Of a stretch of DNA of 64,000 nt, positions 47,137 through 56,499 are shown in pieces. The notes under the pieces are model-generated. The model searched no databases. It saw only the letters and a program-made list of their open reading frames with translations, and was not told the DNA's origin. Every line of letters begins with the position of its first letter. Position 1 is the stretch's first letter. The position numbers and the translations under genes are program-made. The stretch is from assembly GCA_947492385.1 (NCBI GenBank), contig CANLMX010000005.1, positions 1-64,000 of the forward strand, in the 5' to 3' direction. The stretch comes from Planctomycetaceae bacterium (GTDB lineage Bacteria; Planctomycetota; Phycisphaerae; Phycisphaerales; SM1A02).

Positions 47137-48309
47137 ATGCTCTCCTACCGCACGGCCGGCGAGTCGCACGGTCCCACGATGCTCGCGATCGTCGAGGGGC
47201 TTCCTGCCGGCCTGCGCGTGGACACCGAGTTCATCGACGTCGAGCTCGCGCGCCGCCAAGGCGGCTACGGCCGCGGCGCGCGGCAGCGGATCGAGACCGA
47301 CCGCGTGCGCATCCTCACGGGCGTGCGCGCCGGCGTGACGCTTGGCTCGCCCGTCACGCTCGAGGTGGCGAACAAGGACAGCCGGCTCGACGACCCCGAG
47401 CGCACGCCGCCGGTGACGCGCCCGCGCCCCGGGCACGCGGACCTCGCGGGCAGCATCAAGTGGCTGACGTCCGACTGCCGCGGGACGCTCGAGCGCGCGA
47501 GCGCGCGCGAGACCGCGGCGCGCGTGGCGGCCGGCGCGCTCGCGCGCGTCCTGCTCCGCGAGTTCGGGATCGAGGCGTTCGGCTTCGTGAGCGGTGCGAT
47601 TGACGCCAGGTGCTCGGTAGACGTCGGCGCATCGACGCTCGCTGCGCTTCGCGCCGCGCGCGACGCGAGCGAGGTCTATTGCCCGGACGCGGCGACCTCC
47701 GCCCGCATCGTCGACCACATCCACCAAGCCAAGACCGGGCAGGACACGGTGGGTGGCCGCGTCGAGGCGCACGTGCTGGGCGTACCTGCCGGGCTCGGCA
47801 CGTGCACCCAGTGGTGCGATCGGCTCGATTCCCGCATCGCAGCCGCGGTGATGGGCATCCAGGCGTTCAAGGCCGTCGAGATCGGCCTTGGCGCCGAGTG
47901 TGCGTGGCGCCCGGGGAGCGAGGTGCACGACCCGATTGGCTTCGATGCATCGCGCACCGGCGAATCCCACCTCGGGTTCGTGCGCCCCACCAACAACGCG
48001 GGCGGGCTCGAGGGCGGAATGACCAACGGCATGCCGATCGTCGTGAAGGGCACGATGAAGCCCATCGCGACGCTGCTGCGCGGCATGCCGAGCGTGGACC
48101 TGGTCACGCACGCGGCCGACCGCAGCCAGTACGAGCGGAGCGACGTCAGTGCCGTCGCCGCGGCGAGCGTGGTGATGGAGAACGTGGTGGCGTTCGAGGT
48201 TGCGCGCGCGTTCCTCGTGAAGACGGGCGGCGACTCGATGGACGAGGTGCGCGCGCACCACAACGCCACCATGCGCCTGGCACGCACGCTGCACGGCGAT
48301 CCGCGCTGA
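47137..48309 (+). CDS. aroC: Chorismate synthase
   Basis: GESHGPTMLAIVEGLPAGL, RRQGGYGRGARQRIETD, RPGHADLAG, ERASARETAARVAAGALA, NNAGGLEGGMTNG. Confidence 0.96.
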   Translation: MLSYRTAGESHGPTMLAIVEGLPAGLRVDTEFIDVELARRQGGYGRGARQRIETDRVRILTGVRAGVTLGSPVTLEVANKDSRLDDPERTPPVTRPRPGHADLAGSIKWLTSDCRGTLERASARETAARVAAGALARVLLREFGIEAFGFVSGAIDARCSVDVGASTLAALRAARDASEVYCPDAATSARIVDHIHQAKTGQDTVGGRVEAHVLGVPAGLGTCTQWCDRLDSRIAAAVMGIQAFKAVEIGLGAECAWRPGSEVHDPIGFDASRTGESHLGFVRPTNNAGGLEGGMTNGMPIVVKGTMKPIATLLRGMPSVDLVTHAADRSQYERSDVSAVAAASVVMENVVAFEVARAFLVKTGGDSMDEVRAHHNATMRLARTLHGDPR

Positions 48310-48345
48310 GGCTGCATCGCGAATTCCACCGGCGGCCAGTCGTCG

Positions 48346-48948
48346 TCACTTGAGACGCATGGCGAGCCACGCGCGCGCGAGCGCGATGTCGCGTTCCACC
48401 GTCGACACGCTCACGCCGAGCATCTCGGCGACCTGGGGCACCGTGAGCCCGCCGATCTGGTGCAGGCACAGCGCCTCGGCCTGGCGCGGCTCGCGTTCGG
48501 CGAGTTCGGCCAGCTTCTCGTGGAGGAACTCGACGTCGGCGTCGAGCAGCGCGTCCTGGTCGGGGGTGGGCTTCGTGTCCGCCACCTCCTGGCCGTCAAG
48601 GCTCCCCGTGTGGTTGCGGCCGCCGCGCTTCTGGGCCAGGCGCCGGCGGCGCGTGTCCGCCAGGATGCGCACGAACAGCATCGTCGCGATCGCCGACAGG
48701 TGCTTGGTGTTCGCGATCTCCGTCCGCTGCGTGAGCAGCCGCGCGAAGGCCTCGCCGAGCAGCGAACTCGGGCTCATCGCATGGCGTCCGTCCAGGTTGC
48801 GCTCGGCCGCGAGCTGCCGTTCGGCTATCGCGCGGAGTTCGGCGTAGTGCTCCTCGAGCAGGATCGCGATCGGGGACGGGCGGTTGCCCGAGGGAGCGCC
48901 CCCGGAATGGGGTGACGCTCCCTCGGAGTGGTCCGAGCTGTGGTTCAT
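48346..48948 (-). CDS. ECF-type RNA polymerase sigma factor (planctomycete Sigma70_ECF-like)
   Basis: LLEEHYAELRAIAERQLAAER, SPSSLLGEAFARLL, QAEALCLHQIGGLTVPQVAEMLGVSVSTVERDIALARAWL. Confidence 0.85.
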   Translation of the reverse strand: MNHSSDHSEGASPHSGGAPSGNRPSPIAILLEEHYAELRAIAERQLAAERNLDGRHAMSPSSLLGEAFARLLTQRTEIANTKHLSAIATMLFVRILADTRRRRLAQKRGGRNHTGSLDGQEVADTKPTPDQDALLDADVEFLHEKLAELAEREPRQAEALCLHQIGGLTVPQVAEMLGVSVSTVERDIALARAWLAMRLK

Positions 48949-49170
48949 GGGGTGGGGCGGAGGCTGGTTCCGTGGCTGCACGGAAGGCCCCCGAGAAGTA
49001 ACGCGCGATTCTCGGGAGACACCCGCAGGGATTCTTGTGAGATTTTCCACGAATTTCACCCATCTCCCTCATGAAAGATTGAGCCGTAAGTCCCTCACTG
49101 AGAGACGTCCGGGGCCGTGCTTGGTCAGACCTGGAATCCGTTGGCTCGGATCGGTCGAACCCATCGCACC

Positions 49171-49863
49171 ATGGCTTCCCGCATCGCCGCCGCCGTCCTC
49201 AGCGTGGTTTCCTCTGTCACCGGATTCGGTGACGGCCAAGCCATCCCATCCGCCGGTGCGGGCCCCGGAGCTGCCGGGTCCGCTCCGCGCCCCACCTCGC
49301 TCTTCGAGTTCAAGGTCACCGCCCTTGATGGATCGCCGGTCGACCTTGGGTCCATGGCCGGCAAGGTGGTGCTCGTGGTGAACGTGGCCAGCCGCTGCGG
49401 CTACACGGCGCAGTACGCCGACCTCGAGAAGCTCTGGAAGGAGTATCGCGACCGCGGGCTGGTGGTCGTCGGCTTCCCGTGCAATGACTTCGGCGGCCAG
49501 GAGCCGGGCTCCGAGAAGGAGATCGGCGACTTCTGCCGCGCCAACTTCGGCGTCAGCTTCCCGATGATGTCGAAGGTCCAGACCAAGCCGGGCAAGGAGC
49601 AGAGCCCGATCTACGCGTTCCTCGGAGGTGCGACCAAGACGCTCCCGAGCTGGAACTTCGGCAAGTACCTCGTGGGCCGCGACGGCGTGCCGATCGCGTT
49701 CTACGGTTCGGGCACCAAGCCGATGGGTGATGAACTGCGCGCCGCCGTCGAGCGCGCGCTGGCGGCGAAGGCGCCGGAGACGAAGCCTGCGACGCCCGCG
49801 GCGCCCGCCGATGGCACTCCAGGGGCGCAGGCTCCGTCGGACGGCTCGGCACCGAAGCGGTGA
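49171..49863 (+). CDS. Glutathione peroxidase family protein (exported)
   Basis: KVVLVVNVASRCGYTAQYADLEKLW, VVGFPCNDFGGQEPG, WNFGKYLVGRDG. Confidence 0.9.
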   Translation: MASRIAAAVLSVVSSVTGFGDGQAIPSAGAGPGAAGSAPRPTSLFEFKVTALDGSPVDLGSMAGKVVLVVNVASRCGYTAQYADLEKLWKEYRDRGLVVVGFPCNDFGGQEPGSEKEIGDFCRANFGVSFPMMSKVQTKPGKEQSPIYAFLGGATKTLPSWNFGKYLVGRDGVPIAFYGSGTKPMGDELRAAVERALAAKAPETKPATPAAPADGTPGAQAPSDGSAPKR

Positions 49864-49890
49864 GGCGCGTGGCGCAGGAGGCCCGCCTCG

Positions 49891-49896
49891 TATCTT
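49891..49896 (+). promoter_or_regulatory. -10-like TATCTT, 7 nt before ATG 49904
   Basis: TATCTT-ggagccc-ATG. Confidence 0.5.
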
Positions 49897-49903
49897 GGAG
49901 CCC

Positions 49904-51706
49904 ATGAACCATGGCCTCCGTCGATCCCGCGTGATGAGCCTGCGTCCGTGGAACCTGACGTACTCACCGCGAGGTGCGGCGTGGGCCGCGGTCCTCGTGG
50001 CGTCGGTCGCCCAGACCGCGTGGGCCGGTGGGCTCGACGATGCGCTCGCATTGGTCCCGCGCGACGCGGTAGCGATGCTGGCCGTGCCGAGCGTCAAGTC
50101 CGCAAGCGATGACCTGCAGTTGGCGATCGACCGGATGGGGAAGGCGGAGGCCGCGCTCGGAGGGCGTCCGATCGACCTCCTGAAGGCGCAGGCGCGCATC
50201 GGCCCGGGGTTCGATGACCGTGGTGCCGTGGTCGCGTGGGCTCGCCCCGTCGCGGGCGGCCTCGCGCACGTGGTCGCGATGCCCGTGACCGACGCTCCGT
50301 CGTTCGTCGCCGCGACGCTGGTGCCGGACCCCGCGGCGGGCGAGGGTGCGATGCGCGCGCCCGGGATCGATGGGCCCGTGTGGCACCGCATCAAGGGTTC
50401 GCACGTACTCGTGGCTGACCGCAAGGAGGCGCTTGCCGACGCCGCGCCCGACGCATCGGCCGCGGCACCGGGCTTTCCTGCGACCCTCGCCGCCCGCGTG
50501 GGTGCACGCGGCATGGAGATCATGCGCACGGCCGACGTGGTCGCGTGGGCGTCGACGCCCGCGATCACGTCGATGGTCGCGCGCATGCGCGACTCCGCCG
50601 ATCTCGAGCGCCGGGCCGCGGAGGCCATCGACGCCGCGGCAGGTGCCGCCGCCATCGCGCGCCGGTGGGAAGACGAGGCCGCGGCCCGAGACCGCGTTGC
50701 GCGGATGCTCGGCGAGGCACAGGACCTGGTGGTGACGGTCGACTTCGACGCACTGGCCGTCGGGCTGCGCGCGTTCGCACGTTTCGACCCGGCGGGCGAG
50801 GTCGCCAAGGCGATGCCCAGCGGCGCACGCGCAGGCGCGGGTGCCGCATCGATGCTGGCGCGCCTGCCCGGGGCGGCGTTCTACGCGGCGGCCGGCATCG
50901 ACCTGCAGTCGATGGGCGGGCTGCGCCACGTGCGCGCGTATCTGGCGACGCTGCCCGGAGCCGGGCGGATGCTTCCCCTCGAGTGGCTCGACGGCGCCGA
51001 GGACGCGGTCCAGCAGGTGCAGGTCGCCGCGTACCCGAGCAAGCTCGGCATCCTGTCGGGCGGGATCATGAACGATGCGTCCTTCGTGGTCGCCACCGAG
51101 GATCCGCAGGCCGTGGTGTCCGCGCTGCGCCGCTGGGTCGAGGCGCAGGCGGGCGAGGGCGGCGGCATCCGCCGTGAACCCACGTGGGAAGAGGCGCGCG
51201 CACTGAAGGACGGTTCGACCGTCACTGCGTTCGCCGTCAAGGAGACCGTGACGGGGCCCGGTGGCGATGTCACCGAGCGCCTCATGCGCCAGGTGCTGCT
51301 GAGCGCCCGTGGCCTGCACGGATTCGTGCGCACGGTGCCCGGTGCGGTGGTCGTGACGTTCAGCCAGCGCACCGACGTGCTCGGTCGTGCCACGGCCGCG
51401 GCCACGCCCGGCGCGGCGAAGACGCTGGCCGCGAGCCCCGTCGTGCGCGCCATGTCGGGCTGGCTCGTGCCGGAGCCCGACTTCGTGATGTTCCTGGGTG
51501 CGGGTGAACTCATGGCCGCGGCGCAGCAGGTGGCCGAGGCCGTTCCCGGCATGGCGGGCATCGCGATCCCGCAGGCCGGTGCCGCGACGGAGCCCCTCGC
51601 CACCGCGTTCCGCTCGCGCGACGGCACGTGGGAGGCGGCCGTGGTGGTGCCTGCCGGCGTGCTCGGCCTGGCGTTCGACGCCGCGAAGGGCCAGGTCCGC
51701 GAGTGA
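49904..51706 (+). CDS. Secreted protein of unknown function (DUF3352-like in layout)
   Basis: Signal peptide ending AWAGG; LVPRDAVAMLAVPSVKSASDDLQ; 600 aa; GTGA overlap with folP. Confidence 0.65.
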   Translation: MNHGLRRSRVMSLRPWNLTYSPRGAAWAAVLVASVAQTAWAGGLDDALALVPRDAVAMLAVPSVKSASDDLQLAIDRMGKAEAALGGRPIDLLKAQARIGPGFDDRGAVVAWARPVAGGLAHVVAMPVTDAPSFVAATLVPDPAAGEGAMRAPGIDGPVWHRIKGSHVLVADRKEALADAAPDASAAAPGFPATLAARVGARGMEIMRTADVVAWASTPAITSMVARMRDSADLERRAAEAIDAAAGAAAIARRWEDEAAARDRVARMLGEAQDLVVTVDFDALAVGLRAFARFDPAGEVAKAMPSGARAGAGAASMLARLPGAAFYAAAGIDLQSMGGLRHVRAYLATLPGAGRMLPLEWLDGAEDAVQQVQVAAYPSKLGILSGGIMNDASFVVATEDPQAVVSALRRWVEAQAGEGGGIRREPTWEEARALKDGSTVTAFAVKETVTGPGGDVTERLMRQVLLSARGLHGFVRTVPGAVVVTFSQRTDVLGRATAAATPGAAKTLAASPVVRAMSGWLVPEPDFVMFLGAGELMAAAQQVAEAVPGMAGIAIPQAGAATEPLATAFRSRDGTWEAAVVVPAGVLGLAFDAAKGQVRE

Positions 51707-52587
51707 CGCATGGCGTCCCCGCCGGCACGTGGCGTGCGCGTGACCGGGCGTTCGCGTGGGGGCCGGGTGCGCGCCCCGTGCTCATGGGCGTGCTCAACGT
51801 CACGCCTGACAGCTTCAGCGACGGCGGCCGCTTCCGCGACGCGCACGACGCCGTGGCCGCCGGGATGGCGCTGTTCGATGCGGGCGCGGACATCGTCGAC
51901 GTGGGTGCCGAGTCGACGCGCCCGGGCGCTGCGCGCGTGGACGCAGCCGAGCAGCGCGACCGTGCCTGCGAGGTGATCGCCAGGCTTTCCCCGCGCGGGC
52001 CGGTGTCGATCGACACGACGCTGGCGGAGGTCGCCGAGGCGGCCGTCGCGTCCGGTGCATGCATCGTGAACGACGTCAGTGGATGCACTGAGGATTCGCG
52101 GATGCTCGAAGTGGTCGCCGCCCACGGTGCAGGGCTCGTCATGATGCACCGGCTGGTCGCGCCGGAGCACGATCGATGGAGCACCGAGCGCGACGCGCGG
52201 CGTGAGGCCTACGGCGACGTGGTCGGAGCGGTGGCGGCATGGCTCGTCGCGCGCGTGGAGGCCGCCCGTGCCGCGGGCGTGGCCCAGCACGCGATCGCCG
52301 TCGACCCCGGCTTCGGCTTCGGCAAGGACGTCGTGCAGCACCTGCGCATGCTGGCGCGGTTCGACGCGTTCGCATCGCTCGGCGTCCCCGCGCTCGTGGG
52401 CGCGAGCCGCAAGAGCTTCATCGGAGCGCTCACGGGCATCGCGGATCCCGCGGGCCGCGATTCGGCATCCGCGGCGGTCGCGGCGATCGCCGTGGCCCAC
52501 GGCGCATCGATCGTGCGGGCGCATGACGTGGCCGGCCACCGTGCCGCGATCGACGTCGCCGCGGCGGTCCGCGACGCCAGCGCGTGA
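51703..52587 (+). CDS. folP: Dihydropteroate synthase
   Basis: LMGVLNVTPDSFSDGGRF, DVGAESTRPGA, SIDTTLAEVA, VNDVSG, DPGFGFGKD, GASRKSFIG. Confidence 0.93.
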   Translation: MTHGVPAGTWRARDRAFAWGPGARPVLMGVLNVTPDSFSDGGRFRDAHDAVAAGMALFDAGADIVDVGAESTRPGAARVDAAEQRDRACEVIARLSPRGPVSIDTTLAEVAEAAVASGACIVNDVSGCTEDSRMLEVVAAHGAGLVMMHRLVAPEHDRWSTERDARREAYGDVVGAVAAWLVARVEAARAAGVAQHAIAVDPGFGFGKDVVQHLRMLARFDAFASLGVPALVGASRKSFIGALTGIADPAGRDSASAAVAAIAVAHGASIVRAHDVAGHRAAIDVAAAVRDASA

Positions 52588-52614
52588 CGTGCACGTGCCG
52601 TGCGCGAAAAGCAC

Positions 52615-52657
52615 CCGGACCCGCGGCCTCGGTGGACTGAGGAAGCCGCGGGTCCGG
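52615..52657. terminator. Bidirectional terminator-like hairpin between convergent genes
   Basis: Perfect 13-bp stem ccggacccgcggc / gccgcgggtccgg, 17-nt loop; weak U-tract. Confidence 0.55.
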
Positions 52658-52702
52658 TTCGGTCGATCCGCGCGGTGACGCGCCGAGACCGTGGCGTGAA
52701 GT

Positions 52703-53491
52703 TCAGTGCGCGCGACGCCGGCGGGACGCGCGGCCTGCGAGGCCGAGCAGCGCGAGGGCCGCGGGGCCCGGCACCGGGGTGCCCTGGCCGAACAGCATGA
52801 CCGCACCCGAGGCGCTCGGTTCCGGCGCCTGCGCGAGGCCGATCCACCGGCCCCACTCGCCGGGCTGGTTCGCGCGCGTGCCGTACGCCTGGGTCGCGGG
52901 ATTGCCACCGTCGAACTCGCCGTCGACCCACGCGAAGGCGTCGCCCTCGGCATTGTCGAGGACGCCGCCGATCGTGATCATGTAGTCGCCCGCGGCCAGC
53001 TCGAACGCGCCCGAGAGCGCCGCGTCCATCTGGAACACGGGCGACAGGGTGCCGTCGATGTCGACGTTGTTGCCCGTGGCCACCTGGCTGAACTGGCTGC
53101 GGCTCAACGTCCAGATCGCCTGCTGCGAGGTCTCGCCCTCGGCAAGCGGGAACTCGGGGTTGCCCGGCGTGATGCGGAAGATCGCGACCTGGATCGCGAT
53201 GATGTTCGAGCTCAGCTCCGCCTGCGAGCCGCCGAAGATGTATTCCGATACGCCCCAGAAGCGCATCGACTTGACGGTGAAGTCCGTCACCTGGCTGAAC
53301 CGCTGGCCCAGCGCGAACGAGTAGAAGTAGTCGCCCTCGCTGTCGTAGGCATCTGAGAAGACGGCCTGGTCAAGCCCGGTGGCCGCATCCGTCGCGGGCG
53401 CGTTCGAATAGAGAAGCGTGTTCGAACCGTCGAGCGCGTGCGCGCTGCTCGCGGCGATGGCCAAGGCTGCAATGGCGAATGTCTGTCGCAA
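52703..53491 (-). CDS. Secreted protein with PEP-CTERM-like C-terminal sorting signal
   Basis: Signal peptide LRQTFAIAALAIAASSAHA; C-term TPVPGPAALALLGLAGRASRRRRAH; TTG start at 53491 proposed after aggaaaggg. Confidence 0.7.
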   Translation of the reverse strand: MRQTFAIAALAIAASSAHALDGSNTLLYSNAPATDAATGLDQAVFSDAYDSEGDYFYSFALGQRFSQVTDFTVKSMRFWGVSEYIFGGSQAELSSNIIAIQVAIFRITPGNPEFPLAEGETSQQAIWTLSRSQFSQVATGNNVDIDGTLSPVFQMDAALSGAFELAAGDYMITIGGVLDNAEGDAFAWVDGEFDGGNPATQAYGTRANQPGEWGRWIGLAQAPEPSASGAVMLFGQGTPVPGPAALALLGLAGRASRRRRAH

Positions 53492-53601
53492 CGCGACACC
53501 CTTTCCTTCCTCTTGACCGTGACTGACTGTCAGCGGGTCCCGGGTGCGTGGGGCAACCAAGACGAGAGGAGGATGGCTCGCAATCCGTGACTTGCAACCG
53601 G

Positions 53602-53617
53602 AATCCCCGTGGGGATT
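53602..53617 (-). terminator. Hairpin downstream of GH57-like gene
   Basis: aatcccc-gt-ggggatt, nested inside ccgtga/tcacgg. Confidence 0.3.
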
Positions 53618-53683
53618 GCGAGAAATCACGGTTCCGGGTGGCGTCGCTCCGGCGTGCCCGGATGCAGGCGCGTTATTGGGACA

Positions 53684-56437
53684 TCACCCGCACGGTCCCC
53701 ATGCCCCAAGCAGCACGCCGAGGTCCACGCCGTCGACCGCACCGTCGTCATTGAGGTCACCTGCGGATGTCCCGGCGCCCCATGCGCCGAGCAGTGCACC
53801 CAGGTCCACGCCGTCGACGGCGCCGTCGCCGTTCAGGTCGCCCGTGCAGCACCCCGCGTCCGTGAGCCCGCACAGGTCGACCACGGCGTACTCGGCGGCA
53901 TCGAGCGTGCCGTTGCCGTTGACGCTTGCAGGCACCTGCTGCGCGGCCTGCAGCGCGCCGGCATTCGCATTGCCGTAGACGACGGCCGCAAGCGAGATGC
54001 GCTCGGGCAGGGTTCCGAAGAGCGACGCCAGGTCCACGGTGCCCTCGAGCACGCCGCCATTGGCGCCGGTGGCGCTGCGGGCGCCCCATGCCGTGCTGAC
54101 GTTGGCTGCGGCGTCGAACCATCCGCTCCACGTGTTGTCGTTCTCGTCGGCCACGAAGGCCTTCCACTGCGCCGCCTGCCCGGCCTTCGCCCACCACGCG
54201 GCGCGCAGCGCTCCGGGCACCGCGTCGCCGATCGCGACGAACACGTCGTTGCCCTCGCCCGCGTCCTGGGTGGCCACGTAGAGCGTTGAGCCGTCGAGCT
54301 TCGCCCAGAGCGTCCGTCCGCCGTTCGTGCCGACCACGGTTGCGCCCGCATCGAGCTGACCGTCCATCGCGAACGAGCCCGTCCCGCCGCCGCCGCCCCC
54401 CGGGCCTTGGCCGCTGCCCGTCCCCACCCAGACGTGCTGGATGGGGCTCCGCTTCACGTTCCCGAGCGCGTCGGTCGCCTCGACGTAGTAGTCGATGAGC
54501 TTGCCCGCCTGGCCCGCGATGGTGGCGTACGCCTGCTTCGCGATGGCGTTGGGCATCTCGAAGAAGTCGATCGAGCCGCTGCTGAAGAAGTTGCCCGCAG
54601 GGAAGTCGCGAAGCGTCATCGCGGCCGACTGCCACGCGCCCACGCCGGCGCCGCCCGCATAGGTCTCGTTCTCGGTGCCCGACATCGGGTTCGCCCCGTC
54701 GAGGTCGACGCGCCACTTCAGCGTGACCGACTGCAGGCCGGCGGTGTCGTGGACGAACGTCCACACGATGAAGTCCGGCCCGTAGTTCTTCTGCTGGTAG
54801 CCGTGGTGCGGGCCGAAGTTGGTGCCACCCGGGTTCCACGGGTGGCGCTGCGGGATCCACACCGTGGGCGCGGTGCGGTCGACTGCGCCCGCGGAAGCAG
54901 ACGCCGCCTGCACCAGCGCCTCGTTGCACGCGACGGTCGGCTTCACCTCCATGTCGAGCGCGGTGCCGTAGTACATGTAGCCCGAGTTCAGGGCGCCGAG
55001 GAAGTAGTGCCACGCGCGTTCGCTGGCCCGGGTGCCCGACTGCGGTCGCAGCACGTGCGCCATGCGCACGGCGTTGCCCCGGTCCGCGTCGGCCTGCTCG
55101 GCAAGGTCGACCGCGTTCTGCGCAGCGGTGATCACGGCCCAGTTGCGGATGTCCTCGGCCCATCCGTTGGCGATGTCGATCTGGCCCTGCGAGTTCACGG
55201 GCGGCCAGTTCCAGTTCAGGAACTGCGGCGCGCCGAAGTCGCCGTCCGCGTTCACCCAGGCGCCGTCCTCGACGTGCACGACGTCGGACGCCGGCACCGG
55301 ATGGTTGGCCAGGTAGCGCTGCACCACGGTGGGCACGTAGCCCGAGCCATTCGCGGCGGAGACGAAGTTCGGGACGGCCTCCATGTAGTACGAGTAGCCG
55401 CCGCCCCAGGCGTTGTCGCCGTCATGCGACAGGACCACCAGCATCGGCCGGTTCGGGTCGTTGCGCGGCTCGAGGCGGTTGAGGTTGTCGATGCCGAGCG
55501 GCGCGTAGCCATCGAGCCACCCCAGGCTCTGCGAGCACGGGACGACGATGATCTCGCTGCCGGCCCCGGTGGACGGGTTCACGTAGCGCGCGCGGTGCGG
55601 GGTGTGGCCGAAGGGCACGGCCTCGGCAGGGCCGCAGCCGCGGCTGATCGACATGCGGTCGAAGTGCACGCCCGCGTTGTTCAGCTGGTCGGCCTTGTTC
55701 GGCGGGTCGCACTGCACGCCGCCCGACCCGTACTGCACGGGGAAGTCGGGGCATGCACGCGAGAGCTTCTCGCTCGAGACGAACGACCACTGGATGCCCG
55801 CTTCCTGGAGCAGCGGGATCAGGCGCATGCTGAATGCCATCTCGCTGGGGAAGAAGCCGACGCTCTGGCCTGGGCTCGAGCCCCATGCCTCCGGGTACAC
55901 GGCCTTGTAGAGGGCCAATTCCTTCCGCACCGCGCTGTCGTCGATGAGCGGGAGCAGCGCGTGGTGGAACGAGAACTGCACGATGTCCATGCGCGGGACC
56001 GCGGGCGTGCCCGATGTGGCCCAGCCCCGCGACTCGCGCCACGAGTTGAACCACCCCGTCCCGTAGCCGAGCTGCCCGCCAGCCTCGGCGAAGCTCTGGA
56101 TGTTGGCGATGAGCCCGCCGCTGAAGCTGACCTGCGCGCCCGCCTCGGGTGCCCATCGGATCGCGTTCACGGTGTCGCGCGGGCGGTACTGGTACGCGGC
56201 GACGCGGTCATCGAGCCCGAAGATCGCGCGCAGGTCGTTCTGCGGGTTCGTCGCGCCGGCGTCCTTGCGCTGGATGCTCTGCCACGCGCGCTCGTACCGC
56301 CCGTTGTTCTGGTCGGGCCAGTAGATCGGCTGCTCGAGGTGCCACAGGTACGTGAAGTGCGTCTTCTCGGCATGGGCCGAGGCGACCATCGCGGCGGCGC
56401 CGAGCACGGCGCCGAGGGAGCAGGTGGATCGGGGCAT
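53684..56437 (-). CDS. Secreted GH57-like glycoside hydrolase with two C-terminal dockerin-like repeats
   Basis: FTYLWHLEQPIYWPDQNNGRYERAW, VGFFPSEMAFSMRLIPLLQEAGIQW, VVLSHDGDNAWGGGYSYY; C-term GDLNGDGAVDGVDLGALLGAWG...GDLNDDGAVDGVDLGVLLGAWGPCG. Confidence 0.75.
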   Translation of the reverse strand: MPRSTCSLGAVLGAAAMVASAHAEKTHFTYLWHLEQPIYWPDQNNGRYERAWQSIQRKDAGATNPQNDLRAIFGLDDRVAAYQYRPRDTVNAIRWAPEAGAQVSFSGGLIANIQSFAEAGGQLGYGTGWFNSWRESRGWATSGTPAVPRMDIVQFSFHHALLPLIDDSAVRKELALYKAVYPEAWGSSPGQSVGFFPSEMAFSMRLIPLLQEAGIQWSFVSSEKLSRACPDFPVQYGSGGVQCDPPNKADQLNNAGVHFDRMSISRGCGPAEAVPFGHTPHRARYVNPSTGAGSEIIVVPCSQSLGWLDGYAPLGIDNLNRLEPRNDPNRPMLVVLSHDGDNAWGGGYSYYMEAVPNFVSAANGSGYVPTVVQRYLANHPVPASDVVHVEDGAWVNADGDFGAPQFLNWNWPPVNSQGQIDIANGWAEDIRNWAVITAAQNAVDLAEQADADRGNAVRMAHVLRPQSGTRASERAWHYFLGALNSGYMYYGTALDMEVKPTVACNEALVQAASASAGAVDRTAPTVWIPQRHPWNPGGTNFGPHHGYQQKNYGPDFIVWTFVHDTAGLQSVTLKWRVDLDGANPMSGTENETYAGGAGVGAWQSAAMTLRDFPAGNFFSSGSIDFFEMPNAIAKQAYATIAGQAGKLIDYYVEATDALGNVKRSPIQHVWVGTGSGQGPGGGGGGTGSFAMDGQLDAGATVVGTNGGRTLWAKLDGSTLYVATQDAGEGNDVFVAIGDAVPGALRAAWWAKAGQAAQWKAFVADENDNTWSGWFDAAANVSTAWGARSATGANGGVLEGTVDLASLFGTLPERISLAAVVYGNANAGALQAAQQVPASVNGNGTLDAAEYAVVDLCGLTDAGCCTGDLNGDGAVDGVDLGALLGAWGAGTSAGDLNDDGAVDGVDLGVLLGAWGPCG

Positions 56438-56444
56438 GGCCCCC

Positions 56445-56450
56445 AAGGTA
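56445..56450 (-). promoter_or_regulatory. -10-like TACCTT, 7 nt before GH57-like ATG
   Basis: TACCTT-gggggcc-ATG on minus strand. Confidence 0.5.
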
Positions 56451-56499
56451 TGGCGGCGCCGCGGCCGGAGGGAAGCGAAAACAGACGTCGATTCCGCGA

